Of a stretch of DNA of 56,226 nucleotides, positions 24,964-33,933 are shown in pieces. Under the pieces are notes generated by a model. The model did not search any database, was not told the origin of the DNA, and saw only the letters and a list, made by a program, of their open reading frames with translations. The position numbers were made by a program, and so were the translations under genes. Source of the stretch: Lactobacillaceae bacterium UBA5807 (GTDB lineage Bacteria; Bacillota; Bacilli; Lactobacillales; Lactobacillaceae); the NCBI GenBank assembly GCA_002418005.1, contig DIDF01000079.1, positions 24,000-80,225 on the forward strand. The letters are read 5' to 3'. Position 1 is the first letter of the stretch. Each line of letters starts with the position of its first letter.

Positions 24964-25887
24964 TTAAGCGAGTTTAGCAGCGTATTCGTTAATCTTTCGC
25001 AATCGATGGTTTACTCCTGATTTGGAAATTGGACCACCTTCAACAAATTCACCAAGCTCTTTTAAACTAACTTCTGGATGGTCTAACCTAGACTTAGCAA
25101 TTTGTTTAAGCTTAATTGGCAATTGATCAAGACCTACAATTTGATCAATTAATTTAATATTTTCAATTTGCTTGGTTGAAGCATTGGCGACCTTGTTCAT
25201 ATTTGCATTTTCACAATTAACTAAACGGTTAACCGAATTTCTCATATCTCGAACAATCCGAATATCCTCAAATTTAAGCATCGAATTAGTTGCTCCAATT
25301 AACTGAAGAAAATCAGCAATTTTTTCTGCTTCTTTAAGATATGTGATATACCCACTACGCCGTTGGGTTGTTCTAGCTTTCAGGTCATATTTATTCATCA
25401 TTTCAGCAATCATTTCATTATGATTTTCGTATAAAGAGTAAATCTCAAGGTGATATCTTGAGGTTTCGGGATTATTGACAGATCCCCCTGCCAAAAAGGC
25501 TCCTCTAAGATATGACCTAATTTGAGCATCCTCTTTTAAGAGATTAGCCGGAACTCTTTCGACAATTTGAGTGCCATCAAAAATACCTAAATCGTCCAGG
25601 ACATGATTAACGTCTTGGTTAACTCGAAGAATATATAAATTGTTTTTCTTAAGCTTCATTTTCCGGCGAACACTTAATTCACCTGTAATACCATAAAACT
25701 TGGCCAATAACTGGTACATTCTTCTGGCAATGGCCGGATTTTCTGAGGAAACATTCAATACAAAATGATGATTATTAAGAGATAAAGTGCCGTTCATTCG
25801 AATCAATGCCATTAATTCTGCCTTAGCATTATCACGATGAACAGTTAACGCTGTCAGCTCTTTTTTTACTTCACTGGCATATGACAT
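24964..25887 (-). CDS. whiA: WhiA-family DNA-binding protein (sporulation/cell-division regulator)
   Basis: A 307-residue protein combining a LAGLIDADG homing-endonuclease-like N-terminal scaffold (residues 1-200, including LRGAFLAGGSVNNPE) and a C-terminal helix-turn-helix (VSLKELGEFVEGGPISKSGVNHRLRK). In firmicutes it affects cell division and chromosome organisation; it has lost nuclease activity. AGGAGG precedes the start. It is the last gene of the rapZ-yvcK-whiA operon, 11 bases after yvcK, the universal order in firmicutes. Confidence 0.96.
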   Translation of the reverse strand: MSYASEVKKELTALTVHRDNAKAELMALIRMNGTLSLNNHHFVLNVSSENPAIARRMYQLLAKFYGITGELSVRRKMKLKKNNLYILRVNQDVNHVLDDLGIFDGTQIVERVPANLLKEDAQIRSYLRGAFLAGGSVNNPETSRYHLEIYSLYENHNEMIAEMMNKYDLKARTTQRRSGYITYLKEAEKIADFLQLIGATNSMLKFEDIRIVRDMRNSVNRLVNCENANMNKVANASTKQIENIKLIDQIVGLDQLPIKLKQIAKSRLDHPEVSLKELGEFVEGGPISKSGVNHRLRKINEYAAKLA

Positions 25888-25898
25888 TTTTAAGCCTC

Positions 25899-26906
25899 CT
25901 AATAATTATTCTTTTCATAAGGTTGGCCAATCAAATTTAAAAGTTCATCAGCAACTAATTTACCATTATGAAAGGCTCCGCGATCCTTTAGTTCAAGAAA
26001 ATCGGCATAAATAACTCTGGTTCCTAAAGCCCGCAATCCTTTAAAATCATGTTTTACCGGTTGAGCAACCTCATTCCATTTCTTACGATCAATATATTCA
26101 GCAGGAACTTCTTTATTATTTACCAAAACAGTATTAATAAATTTCTTACCTAAATGGCCATCAAGAACCTTAACGTGATCAGCCTCTGTGAAGTTTTCAG
26201 TTTCGCCTTTTTGGGTCATGATATTGCAGATATAAACAATATCGGCTTTAGTTTTCTTTAAAGCTTCACCAACATTTTTAATCATGAGATTAGGCAAAAT
26301 ACTAGTAAATAAACTTCCAGGACCAAGCACAATTTGGTCGGCATTCATAATTGCATCAATTACTTGTGAAACAGCTTTGGGCTCATGAGAATCATCAGTA
26401 GTTTCAACCCAAACCTTTTTGATAAGTTTGTCAGCAGCAGTGATTTCTGACTCGCCACTCATCCTTGTCCCATCAGAAAATTCTGCATTCAATTCCAAAG
26501 GTTCATTTGCAACTGGATAAATATGACCGTCGACTTTGAGAATACTGGAAAGGTGCTGAACTGCATCAAAAATACCGCCCTCCATTTCAGAAAGAGCCGC
26601 AATAATCAGATTGCCTAAAGCATGACCAGCAAAAAACTTATCATCACTCTTAAAACGATACTGAAAAAGATCCAAATCTAATTGGTCAATTTCGGAAAGA
26701 GCAACCATGCAATTTCGAATATCTCCAGGAGGAACAACGTTAATGTAATTTCTTAGGATTCCTGAAGAACCCCCATCATCGGCAACAGTGACGACGGCGG
26801 TAATGTCTACCTGACGATTTTTTAAATTTTTTAAAATGACAGGCAAACCTGTACCCCCACCAATCACGACAATTCGTGGCCGATGGCTGGCTAATGGATC
26901 AATCAT
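25899..26906 (-). CDS. yvcK: YvcK/CofD-like gluconeogenesis factor
   Basis: A 335-residue UDP-sugar-binding protein required for growth on gluconeogenic carbon sources and for normal cell-wall synthesis in Bacillus. It has the nucleotide loop VVIGGGTGLPVILKNLK and DDGGSSG, with GPGSLFTSILPNL further on. I chose ATG 26906 because AGGAGG lies seven bases upstream; the TTG at 26909 is only four bases from that site. The ATG overlaps the rapZ stop by one base (TGATG), so translation is coupled. The middle gene of rapZ-yvcK-whiA. Confidence 0.95.
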   Translation of the reverse strand: MIDPLASHRPRIVVIGGGTGLPVILKNLKNRQVDITAVVTVADDGGSSGILRNYINVVPPGDIRNCMVALSEIDQLDLDLFQYRFKSDDKFFAGHALGNLIIAALSEMEGGIFDAVQHLSSILKVDGHIYPVANEPLELNAEFSDGTRMSGESEITAADKLIKKVWVETTDDSHEPKAVSQVIDAIMNADQIVLGPGSLFTSILPNLMIKNVGEALKKTKADIVYICNIMTQKGETENFTEADHVKVLDGHLGKKFINTVLVNNKEVPAEYIDRKKWNEVAQPVKHDFKGLRALGTRVIYADFLELKDRGAFHNGKLVADELLNLIGQPYEKNNY

Positions 26907-27790
26907 CAATTTTCCTCCTCTTTAATATATCTGGAAACATCACGATGAGTAATATTTACTTTGAAATCATGGGAAAGATCTTCCCCAAGCTTTTGAGCAA
27001 TTGCAACAGACCGATGTTGGCCGCCGGTGCAACCAATTGCAACCGTTAAACTAGCCTTGCCCTCTTCTTCATAAGCAGGTAGTGTACTTTTTATAAGGTT
27101 ATAAAAGTGCTGATAAAATTCTTCGGCACCCTTTGATTTTAAAACATAGTTAGAAACATCTTTATCGAGACCAGTTTCTTTTCTCATCACTGGATCGTAA
27201 TAAGGATTTGGCAAAAATCTAACATCCATTACAATGTCAGCGTCTAAAGGAAGACCATACTTAAATCCAAAGGACATTACTTCAACATGAAAAGTATTAT
27301 TGGTGTCTACTGACTCAAAATTATGAAAAATCTCTTCCCGTAATTCTCGTGGGGACATATTTGTGGTATCTAAAACTAAATCAGCAACTTTTTTGACGTT
27401 GGCGAGTAATTTGCGTTCAAGTTTAATCCCGTCAATTATTCTCCCCTCTCTAGCCAGAGGATGAGCCCGCCTTGTTTCCTTATAGCGCGAAACTAATTTA
27501 TTATCCGAAGCATCTAAAAAAATAATATTTGTGCTGGCATCGTACTTACTAGTAAGCTCACTAAACATTTCAATTACTTCATCGTAAAAAGCTTTGGAAC
27601 GCAAATCCACAACCAAAGCAACCTTATCAATATCCCTTTGTTCTCGAATAAGCTCCTTGAACTTAGGCAAAAGACTCGGTGGCATATTATCCACACAAAA
27701 ATAACCAAGATCCTCAAAACTCTGCATGGCAACCGTTTTTCCAGCGCCACTCATTCCCGTAATAATAACAAATTGATTATCTGCAGCCAT
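26906..27790 (-). CDS. rapZ: RapZ-family nucleotide-binding protein (YvcJ)
   Basis: P-loop NTPase of 294 residues; the Bacillus homologue YvcJ hydrolyses GTP and affects competence, while E. coli RapZ is an RNA adaptor. Seen: Walker A ITGMSGAGKTVAMQ near residue 10, Walker B-like VALVVDLR, and the C-terminal GCTGGQHRSVAIA with conserved cysteine and histidines. The true start is ATG 27790 with AAGGA seven bases upstream; 14 more codons are open upstream to 27832 but would cross the promoter. First gene of the operon, behind an extended -10 promoter. Confidence 0.95.
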   Translation of the reverse strand: MAADNQFVIITGMSGAGKTVAMQSFEDLGYFCVDNMPPSLLPKFKELIREQRDIDKVALVVDLRSKAFYDEVIEMFSELTSKYDASTNIIFLDASDNKLVSRYKETRRAHPLAREGRIIDGIKLERKLLANVKKVADLVLDTTNMSPRELREEIFHNFESVDTNNTFHVEVMSFGFKYGLPLDADIVMDVRFLPNPYYDPVMRKETGLDKDVSNYVLKSKGAEEFYQHFYNLIKSTLPAYEEEGKASLTVAIGCTGGQHRSVAIAQKLGEDLSHDFKVNITHRDVSRYIKEEEN

Positions 27791-27822
27791 AATCTGATCC
27801 TTTCGAATAACAAACTTACAAT

Positions 27823-27831
27823 AGTATAACA
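27823..27831 (-). promoter_or_regulatory. Extended -10 promoter of rapZ-yvcK-whiA
   Basis: On the minus strand TGTTATACT is an extended -10 (TGN plus TATACT). No clear -35. It would give a leader of about 25 bases before the rapZ ATG. Confidence 0.6.
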
Positions 27832-27852
27832 TACCGGGTGTGTCCTTTTAAC

Positions 27853-27895
27853 CCCAAAAAGAAAAGAACTTGAATCTTTAATTGAAACAAGTTCT
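27853..27895 (-). terminator. Intrinsic terminator after uvrA
   Basis: On the minus strand AGAACTTG pairs with CAAGTTCT around a 15-base loop, followed by TTTCTTTTT. It begins seven bases after the uvrA stop. Confidence 0.82.
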
Positions 27896-27902
27896 ATTCC
27901 AG

Positions 27903-30767
27903 TTATTTTTTCACGGTAATCTTTTGATTTTGAAGTGCTAAAGTTCTTTCTAACATTGGTTTTAAATATTGACCTGTATAACTTTCCTTAACGTCAGCAA
28001 TCTGTTCAGGAGTTCCGGTAGCAACAACAGTTCCCCCACCGTCGCCACCTTCAGGGCCAAGGTCAATAATATAATCTGCACTTTTAATCACATCTAAATT
28101 ATGTTCAATAACCAATACCGTGTTACCGTTATCAACCAACCTTTGCAAAACGGTTAAAAGTTTGCGGATATCCTCGGTATGCAAACCGGTTGTCGGTTCA
28201 TCAAGAATGTAGAAATTATTCCCAGATTGCTTCTTTTGCAGTTCAGAAGCAATTTTCATTCTTTGAGCCTCACCACCAGAAAGAGTGGTTGCAGGTTGCC
28301 CAAGAAGAACATAACCTAAACCAACATCTTGGATGGTTTTTAATTTCCGGCTAATTTTTGGAATTGCACTAAAAAATTCAGTGGCTTCATCCACAGTCAT
28401 ATTCAAAACATCGGAAATATTTTTACCTTTATATTCAACTTCCAAAGTTTCTGAATTATATCTGGTTCCGTGACAGACCTCGCAAGGAACATAAACATCA
28501 GGCAAAAAGTTCATTTCAATCTTAAGAATGCCATCTCCATGGCAGGTTTCGCAACGGCCACCTTTAACGTTAAAACTAAATCGACCTTTGCTAAAGCCTC
28601 GTACTTTGGCATCATTGGTATTAGCAAACAATCCTCGGATATCATCAAAGACACCCGTATAAGTTGCTGGATTACTTCTAGGAGTTCGACCAATTGGAGT
28701 TTGGTCAATATCAATTATTTTTTCAATGTTTTTATAGCCAGTAATTGATTTATATTTCCCTGGCTTTTCAGAGTTATGATTAAGTTTTTGAGCCAAAGCC
28801 CGTTTTAAAATGTCGTTAACTAAAGTTGATTTCCCTGAACCAGAAACGCCGGTAACAACATCGAATTCGCCTAAAGGAAATGAGACATTAATATTCTTAA
28901 GGTTATTTTCGGCAGCTCCTTTAACGGTAATTTTTTTACCAGAACCTTTTCGCCGTTTCTTGGGCAAGGGGATAAATTTCTTTCCCGCCAAATACTGTCC
29001 GGTAATTGAATTTGGATTCTTCTCAACTTCTTCGGGAGTCCCCGCAGCCATAAGCTGACCACCGTGGGCACCAGCGCCAGGACCAATATCAATAATATAA
29101 TCAGCAGCACGCATAGTATCTTCGTCATGTTCTACAACAATTAAAGTATTGCCAAGATCGCGCATCTTTTTCAGAGAAGAAATCAAACGGTCATTGTCTC
29201 GCTGATGCAATCCGATTGAAGGTTCATCCAAAATGTAAAGAACCCCTGATAAATTCGAACCAATCTGAGTTGCCAGCCTAATCCTTTGAGCTTCTCCACC
29301 AGAAAGAGTCCTAGCTGAACGAGATAAAGTCAAATAATCCAAACCAACATTTTGCAAAAAAGTTAATCGATCATTGATTTCTTTTAAAATGGGTTTGGCA
29401 ATCATTGAATCCTGATCACCAAATTTTAAGCCTTTAAAAAAAGCAATTTCCCGAGAAATATTTTCTAGAGAAACTTCGGCAATATTTTTCTTACCAACTT
29501 TAACTGCCAAGGCTTTTCGGTTAAGCCGATACCCATGACAGGTCTGACAAGTTAATTCAGTCATATACTGACGCATTTGTTCTCGAGTGAAATCACTGCC
29601 GGTGCTGTGGTATCTGCGGTCAATATTATTGATAACACCTTCAAAAGTACTGTCAATATCCCTGACACCACCAAAATCACTAGTCAAATGGAATGAAAAA
29701 ATTTTACTCTTTGATCCATAGAGTAAAAAGTCTCGTTGCTTTTTTGAAAGCTTTTTAAAAGGAGTATCCATATCGATACCCTCAGCTGCACAAGCCTGTT
29801 CAAGCATGTTTGGATAATACTTTGATGCCGAAGAATTCCAAGGAGCCAACGCCCCTTCATGCAACGTCTTCTCTTTGTCAGGAACAACTAAGTCTTCGTC
29901 AACTTCAAGTTTAACCCCTAACCCATCACAATCTGGACAAGCTCCCAGAGGCGAGTTAAATGAAAATAGTCGTGGTTCGAGTTCACCAACAGTAAACCCA
30001 CAAATAGGACAGGAATAATGCTCAGAAAAGATCATTGGGTCTCTTTTACCAAGAAAATCAGCGGTGGCATAACCACCACTTAAATTTAAAGCAGACTCCA
30101 AAGAATCTGAGAGCCTTGAGTTTATTCCATCTTTGATAATAATTCTGTCAACAACAACATCAATGTTATGTTTTTTGTTTTTATCTAAATCTAAATCTTC
30201 GTCAATATCATAAGTTTCACCGTCAACCTGAACCCGGACAAAACCTTCCCGTTTAATCTTTTGAAAAACGGCTTTATGTTCACCTTTTCGGCCACGAACC
30301 ACTGGCGATAAAATTTGTAGTCTCGTTTCTTTTGGAAGAGCCATAATCTGCTTAATCATTTGATCAATTGATTGGCTGGTAATAACTGTCCCATCATTTG
30401 GACAAATTGGTACGCCAACTCTGGCCCAAAGCAAACGAAAATAATCATTAATCTCAGTAACAGTACCAACTGTAGAACGAGGGTTTTTCGAAGTTGTTTT
30501 TTGGTCGATAGAAATAGCCGGACTTAACCCGTCAATTGAGTCAACATCCGGTTTATCCATTTGTCCCAAAAATTGGCGGGCATAAGATGAAAGGCTTTCC
30601 ACATAACGTCTTTGACCTTCAGCATATAAAGTGTCAAACGCCAATGAACTTTTGCCAGACCCAGAAAGTCCGGTCATAACTACTAATTTATTTTTAGGAA
30701 TAGTCACATTAATATTTTTTAGATTATGTGCCCGGGCTCCCCGGATCACAATTTTATCTACTGCCAA
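27903..30767 (-). CDS. uvrA: Excinuclease ABC subunit A
   Basis: DNA-damage-sensing ATPase that loads UvrB during nucleotide excision repair. The 954-residue protein has two ABC modules: Walker A GLSGSGKSSLA near residue 33 and GVSGSGKSTLV near residue 640, LSGGEAQRIRLA and LSGGEAQRMKIA signatures, and Walker B ILDEPSIGLHQRD and ILDEPTTGLHTED. Zinc fingers are CPICG...CPDC and CETCHGDG...CEVCHG, and CQTCHGYRLN is also present. The start is TTG with GGAGAG eight bases upstream, inside the end of uvrB. It is four bases after uvrB and cotranscribed with it. Confidence 0.98.
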   Translation of the reverse strand: MAVDKIVIRGARAHNLKNINVTIPKNKLVVMTGLSGSGKSSLAFDTLYAEGQRRYVESLSSYARQFLGQMDKPDVDSIDGLSPAISIDQKTTSKNPRSTVGTVTEINDYFRLLWARVGVPICPNDGTVITSQSIDQMIKQIMALPKETRLQILSPVVRGRKGEHKAVFQKIKREGFVRVQVDGETYDIDEDLDLDKNKKHNIDVVVDRIIIKDGINSRLSDSLESALNLSGGYATADFLGKRDPMIFSEHYSCPICGFTVGELEPRLFSFNSPLGACPDCDGLGVKLEVDEDLVVPDKEKTLHEGALAPWNSSASKYYPNMLEQACAAEGIDMDTPFKKLSKKQRDFLLYGSKSKIFSFHLTSDFGGVRDIDSTFEGVINNIDRRYHSTGSDFTREQMRQYMTELTCQTCHGYRLNRKALAVKVGKKNIAEVSLENISREIAFFKGLKFGDQDSMIAKPILKEINDRLTFLQNVGLDYLTLSRSARTLSGGEAQRIRLATQIGSNLSGVLYILDEPSIGLHQRDNDRLISSLKKMRDLGNTLIVVEHDEDTMRAADYIIDIGPGAGAHGGQLMAAGTPEEVEKNPNSITGQYLAGKKFIPLPKKRRKGSGKKITVKGAAENNLKNINVSFPLGEFDVVTGVSGSGKSTLVNDILKRALAQKLNHNSEKPGKYKSITGYKNIEKIIDIDQTPIGRTPRSNPATYTGVFDDIRGLFANTNDAKVRGFSKGRFSFNVKGGRCETCHGDGILKIEMNFLPDVYVPCEVCHGTRYNSETLEVEYKGKNISDVLNMTVDEATEFFSAIPKISRKLKTIQDVGLGYVLLGQPATTLSGGEAQRMKIASELQKKQSGNNFYILDEPTTGLHTEDIRKLLTVLQRLVDNGNTVLVIEHNLDVIKSADYIIDLGPEGGDGGGTVVATGTPEQIADVKESYTGQYLKPMLERTLALQNQKITVKK

Positions 30768-30770
30768 TAC

Positions 30771-32789
30771 TTATGCTCTCCTTTTCTTCTTTGAAGAAGC
30801 TTGTAATTCAATGATAGTATCACGAAGAGTAGCCGCTTGCTCAAAGTCCAATCTCTTAGCAGCTTCCTTCATTTCTGTCTTAAGACGATCAAGCATATCC
30901 TTTTGCTTTTTCTTGTTCATTGAGTCAAAATCACTTTCAACAAAGTCATCTTGTTGTTTGGATTCTTTTTCTTCATGAAGAGGAGTAATAAGAGCCCGAA
31001 TTGGCTTTTTGATCGTCTTGGGAGTGATCCCATGTTCTTTATTGTACTTCATTTGAATAGCTCGTCGTTTTGCAGTTTGATCAATCGCGGCCTTCATTGA
31101 ATCAGTTATGGTATCAGCATACATAATAACTGCTCCATGTTCATTTCTTGAAGCACGACCAATAGTTTGGATCAACGAACGTTCATTTCGAAGGAACCCT
31201 TCCTTATCAGCATCCAGAATAGCCACCAAGGAAACTTCTGGAACATCGATTCCTTCACGTAACAGATTAATTCCGACTAAAACATCAAATTTGCCTAATC
31301 GAAGATCACGAATTATCTGAGTTCTCTCAAGCGTTTTAATATCAGAATGTAAGTATCTAACTTTAATTCCAAGATCTTTCAAGTAATCAGTTAAATCTTC
31401 CGCCATTTTTTTAGTTAAGGTAGTTACAAAGACCCTTTCATGGCGTTCAACCCGCTTATTGATTTCACCAACCAAGTCGTCCATTTGACCCATAATTGGC
31501 CGAACATCAATAGTAGGATCCAATAACCCAGTTGGTCGAATAACCTGACGCACAATATGGTTGGTTTGGTCAAGTTCGTAAGGGCCTGGAGTAGCCGACA
31601 TATAAATAACTTGATGAATGTGCTTTTCAAATTCTTCCAATCTTAGTGGTCGGTTATCCAAAGCACTAGGTAATCGAAATCCATAATTAATTAATTGTTG
31701 TTTTCGAGCCCGATCACCATTGTACATACCTCTGACTTGAGGCATTGTCTGGTGCGATTCATCAACAACCAGTAAAAAGTCATCAGGGAAAAAGTCAAGT
31801 AAAGTAAATGGCGGCTGCCCGGGCTTTCTGCGATCCATGAAACGAGAATAGTTTTCAATGCCACTTGTATATCCCATTTCACGCATCATTTCAATATCAT
31901 AAGTTGTCCGTTGCTTTAAACGTTGAGCTTCGAGTAATTTTCCTTCAGATTCAAATTTGGCTACTTGTTGGTCCATTTCCTGTTTAATTTCCGGTAAAGC
32001 TAAATTCATAATGTTATCACTGGTCAAAAAGTGAGTGGCTGGAAAAATTGCCACGTGATCGCGATCACCAATAATTTCCCCAGTTAAAGCGTCAACTTCT
32101 CTGATTCGATCAATTTCATCACCAAAAAACTCAATTCTTAACTCATGATCATCATTGGAAGCAGGAAAAATTTCCACAACATCCCCGTGTACTCGAAATC
32201 GCCCACGTTGAAAATCAATATCATTTCTTTCAAACTGAATATCGACCAACTGGCGAAGAAGATGGTCCCTTTCGATTTTTTGCCCAACTCTCAGTGAAAC
32301 CACATGATCGGCATATTCTCGTGGACTACCTAAGCCGAAAATTGATGAGACAGAAGCAACCACAATCACATCGTTTCTTTCAAGTAACGAACTAGTAGCT
32401 GAATGACGGAGTTTATCAATTTCGTCATTAATTGAGGAATCCTTTTCAATATAAGTGTCACTTGAAGGAACATAAGCCTCTGGTTGGTAATAATCGTAGT
32501 AACTAACGAAATATTCAACTGCATTATGCGGAAAGAATTCCTTAAATTCTCCATATAATTGACCGGCAAGAGTTTTATTATGAGAAAGCACCAATGTTGG
32601 CTTATTAATTTGAGCGATGACGTTAGAAATAGTAAACGTCTTCCCAGTTCCAGTAGCCCCTTGCAAGATTTGAGCTTTATCACCTTCGCGAACACCAGCT
32701 ACAAGCTTTTTAATGGCTTGAGGTTGATCCCCAGTAGGCTTATATTTAGAAACCAGTTCAAATTTTTTATCAGCCTGTCTTTCAATCAT
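30771..32789 (-). CDS. uvrB: Excinuclease ABC subunit B
   Basis: Damage-verifying helicase-like subunit of the UvrABC excinuclease. The 672-residue protein has Walker A LQGATGTGKTFT near residue 40, the beta-hairpin YYDYYQPEAYVP that clamps DNA, DESH box VVDESHQTMPQV, helicase motif VI QTIGRASRNEHG, and the C-terminal UVR motif (about 630-665) for UvrC binding. A GGGAGG site precedes the ATG. The gene is first in uvrB-uvrA and lies behind a promoter containing a LexA-type box, so SOS induction is expected. Confidence 0.98.
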   Translation of the reverse strand: MIERQADKKFELVSKYKPTGDQPQAIKKLVAGVREGDKAQILQGATGTGKTFTISNVIAQINKPTLVLSHNKTLAGQLYGEFKEFFPHNAVEYFVSYYDYYQPEAYVPSSDTYIEKDSSINDEIDKLRHSATSSLLERNDVIVVASVSSIFGLGSPREYADHVVSLRVGQKIERDHLLRQLVDIQFERNDIDFQRGRFRVHGDVVEIFPASNDDHELRIEFFGDEIDRIREVDALTGEIIGDRDHVAIFPATHFLTSDNIMNLALPEIKQEMDQQVAKFESEGKLLEAQRLKQRTTYDIEMMREMGYTSGIENYSRFMDRRKPGQPPFTLLDFFPDDFLLVVDESHQTMPQVRGMYNGDRARKQQLINYGFRLPSALDNRPLRLEEFEKHIHQVIYMSATPGPYELDQTNHIVRQVIRPTGLLDPTIDVRPIMGQMDDLVGEINKRVERHERVFVTTLTKKMAEDLTDYLKDLGIKVRYLHSDIKTLERTQIIRDLRLGKFDVLVGINLLREGIDVPEVSLVAILDADKEGFLRNERSLIQTIGRASRNEHGAVIMYADTITDSMKAAIDQTAKRRAIQMKYNKEHGITPKTIKKPIRALITPLHEEKESKQQDDFVESDFDSMNKKKQKDMLDRLKTEMKEAAKRLDFEQAATLRDTIIELQASSKKKRRA

Positions 32790-32829
32790 TAATTGGGCCT
32801 CCCATTCTAAAACTTACAAACTTATTTTT

Positions 32830-32875
32830 TCAAAATAAAAGAGCCGACGCAAAACAAAGTTTTGTTCCAGCCCCA
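32830..32875 (-). terminator. Terminator-like hairpin after trxB and within the uvrBA leader
   Basis: On the minus strand GGGGCTGG pairs with TCGGCTCT (with wobbles), then a 2x2 internal loop and CAAAAC/GTTTTG around TTT, followed by TTTTATTTTG. GGGGCTGG-ACAAAA elements are common at lactobacillus operon ends. It ends the trxB operon but also lies just after the start site of the SOS promoter of uvrBA. Confidence 0.72.
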
Positions 32876-32884
32876 CGCGATTCT

Positions 32885-32912
32885 ATTCTACCATACGAAC
32901 ATACTTTCGCAA
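32885..32912 (-). promoter_or_regulatory. uvrBA promoter with LexA (SOS) box
   Basis: On the minus strand TTGCGA (32912-32907), 16 bases and TAGAAT (32890-32885). Between and overlapping the -35 lies CGAAAGTATGTTCG (32909-32896), whose reverse CGAACATACTTTCG matches the Gram-positive LexA box CGAACRNRYGTTYG at 13 of 14 positions. Confidence 0.75.
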
Positions 32913-32918
32913 CTATTA

Positions 32919-33866
32919 TTATTTATTAGCTTTTGCTTCACTTGGTTTATGAGATTCAACGTAGTTAAACACTTGTTGGCCGGCAATACCACCTTCACCA
33001 ACAGCTGTCGTAATCTGTCTTAAGTCTTTCTTACGAACATCGCCAACAGCGTAAATTCCGGGAACAGAAGTTGCCATCTTATCATCAGTAATGATCCAAC
33101 CTTCATCATCACAAATTCCAAGATTTCTAAAAGATTCAGTCATTGGTAAAAGACCAACATAAATGAATACACCTGACGTCGATAACTCAGAAGTTTCATT
33201 AGTCTTATTATTTAAGACTTTAACTCCGGTAACCTTCTTTTCGTCACCCAGAACTTCTGTAACATTACTATTCCAAATAAAGTTAATCTTATCATTAGCA
33301 AAAGCGCGATCCTGAAGAACTTTTTGGGCTCTCAATTGATCTCGCCGATGAATAACGGTTACTTTATCGACGATTGAAGCTAAATAACTAGCTTCTTCAA
33401 CCGCTGAATCACCGCCACCAACAACAACGACCTCTTTACCTTTGAAGAAAGCACCATCACAAACAGCACAGTAAGAAACTCCACGACCGCCATACTCTTT
33501 TTCGCCGGCAATTCCAAGCTTCTTATACTCAGAACCAGTTGCAATAACAACGGCTTTGGCTTCAAACTCGTCATCGTCTGTTTTAATTAACTTATGGTCA
33601 CCTAGATCTTTAATTGATTCTACAGAACCATAAAGATACTCAGCCCCAAAATTAATTGCTCCGTCATACATATCTTGAGCTAAATCAGGTCCCATTATGG
33701 ACTTGAAACCAGGGTAATTTTCAATTTCAGCAGTATTATTCATTTGACCGCCATAAATACCTCGATCCAAAAGAGCAACTGATAAGTTTGCTCGTGACGC
33801 ATAAAGAGCTGCAGTCATTCCGGCTGGGCCGGCACCAATAATCACAACATCGTAACTCTTTGCCAT
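32919..33866 (-). CDS. trxB: Thioredoxin reductase (NADPH)
   Basis: FAD flavoenzyme of 315 residues that passes electrons from NADPH to thioredoxin. Visible are the FAD motif GAGPAGMTAALYASR, the redox-active CAVC pair in YCAVCDGAFF, the NADPH motif VVGGGDSAVEEASYLA with HRRDQLRA (basic residues that bind the NADPH phosphate), and the C-terminal GIYAVGDVR. The start has AGGAGG eight bases upstream. It is the last gene of the pspC-yvlD-hprK-lgt-gpsA-galU-trxB run, with its terminator overlapping the uvrBA promoter region. Confidence 0.97.
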   Translation of the reverse strand: MAKSYDVVIIGAGPAGMTAALYASRANLSVALLDRGIYGGQMNNTAEIENYPGFKSIMGPDLAQDMYDGAINFGAEYLYGSVESIKDLGDHKLIKTDDDEFEAKAVVIATGSEYKKLGIAGEKEYGGRGVSYCAVCDGAFFKGKEVVVVGGGDSAVEEASYLASIVDKVTVIHRRDQLRAQKVLQDRAFANDKINFIWNSNVTEVLGDEKKVTGVKVLNNKTNETSELSTSGVFIYVGLLPMTESFRNLGICDDEGWIITDDKMATSVPGIYAVGDVRKKDLRQITTAVGEGGIAGQQVFNYVESHKPSEAKANK

Positions 33867-33933
33867 ATAGTCCCTCCTAAAAATTATTCCATTTCACTCT
33901 ACTTTATAAAAGTAAGTTCGTCCAGTAAATAGC

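Noticed and set aside
32804..32833. TTGAAA-18-TAGAAT promoter-like pair directly upstream of uvrB
   Set aside because: Its transcript would begin at about 32797, inside or after the uvrB ribosome site GGGAGG, leaving no leader for translation.
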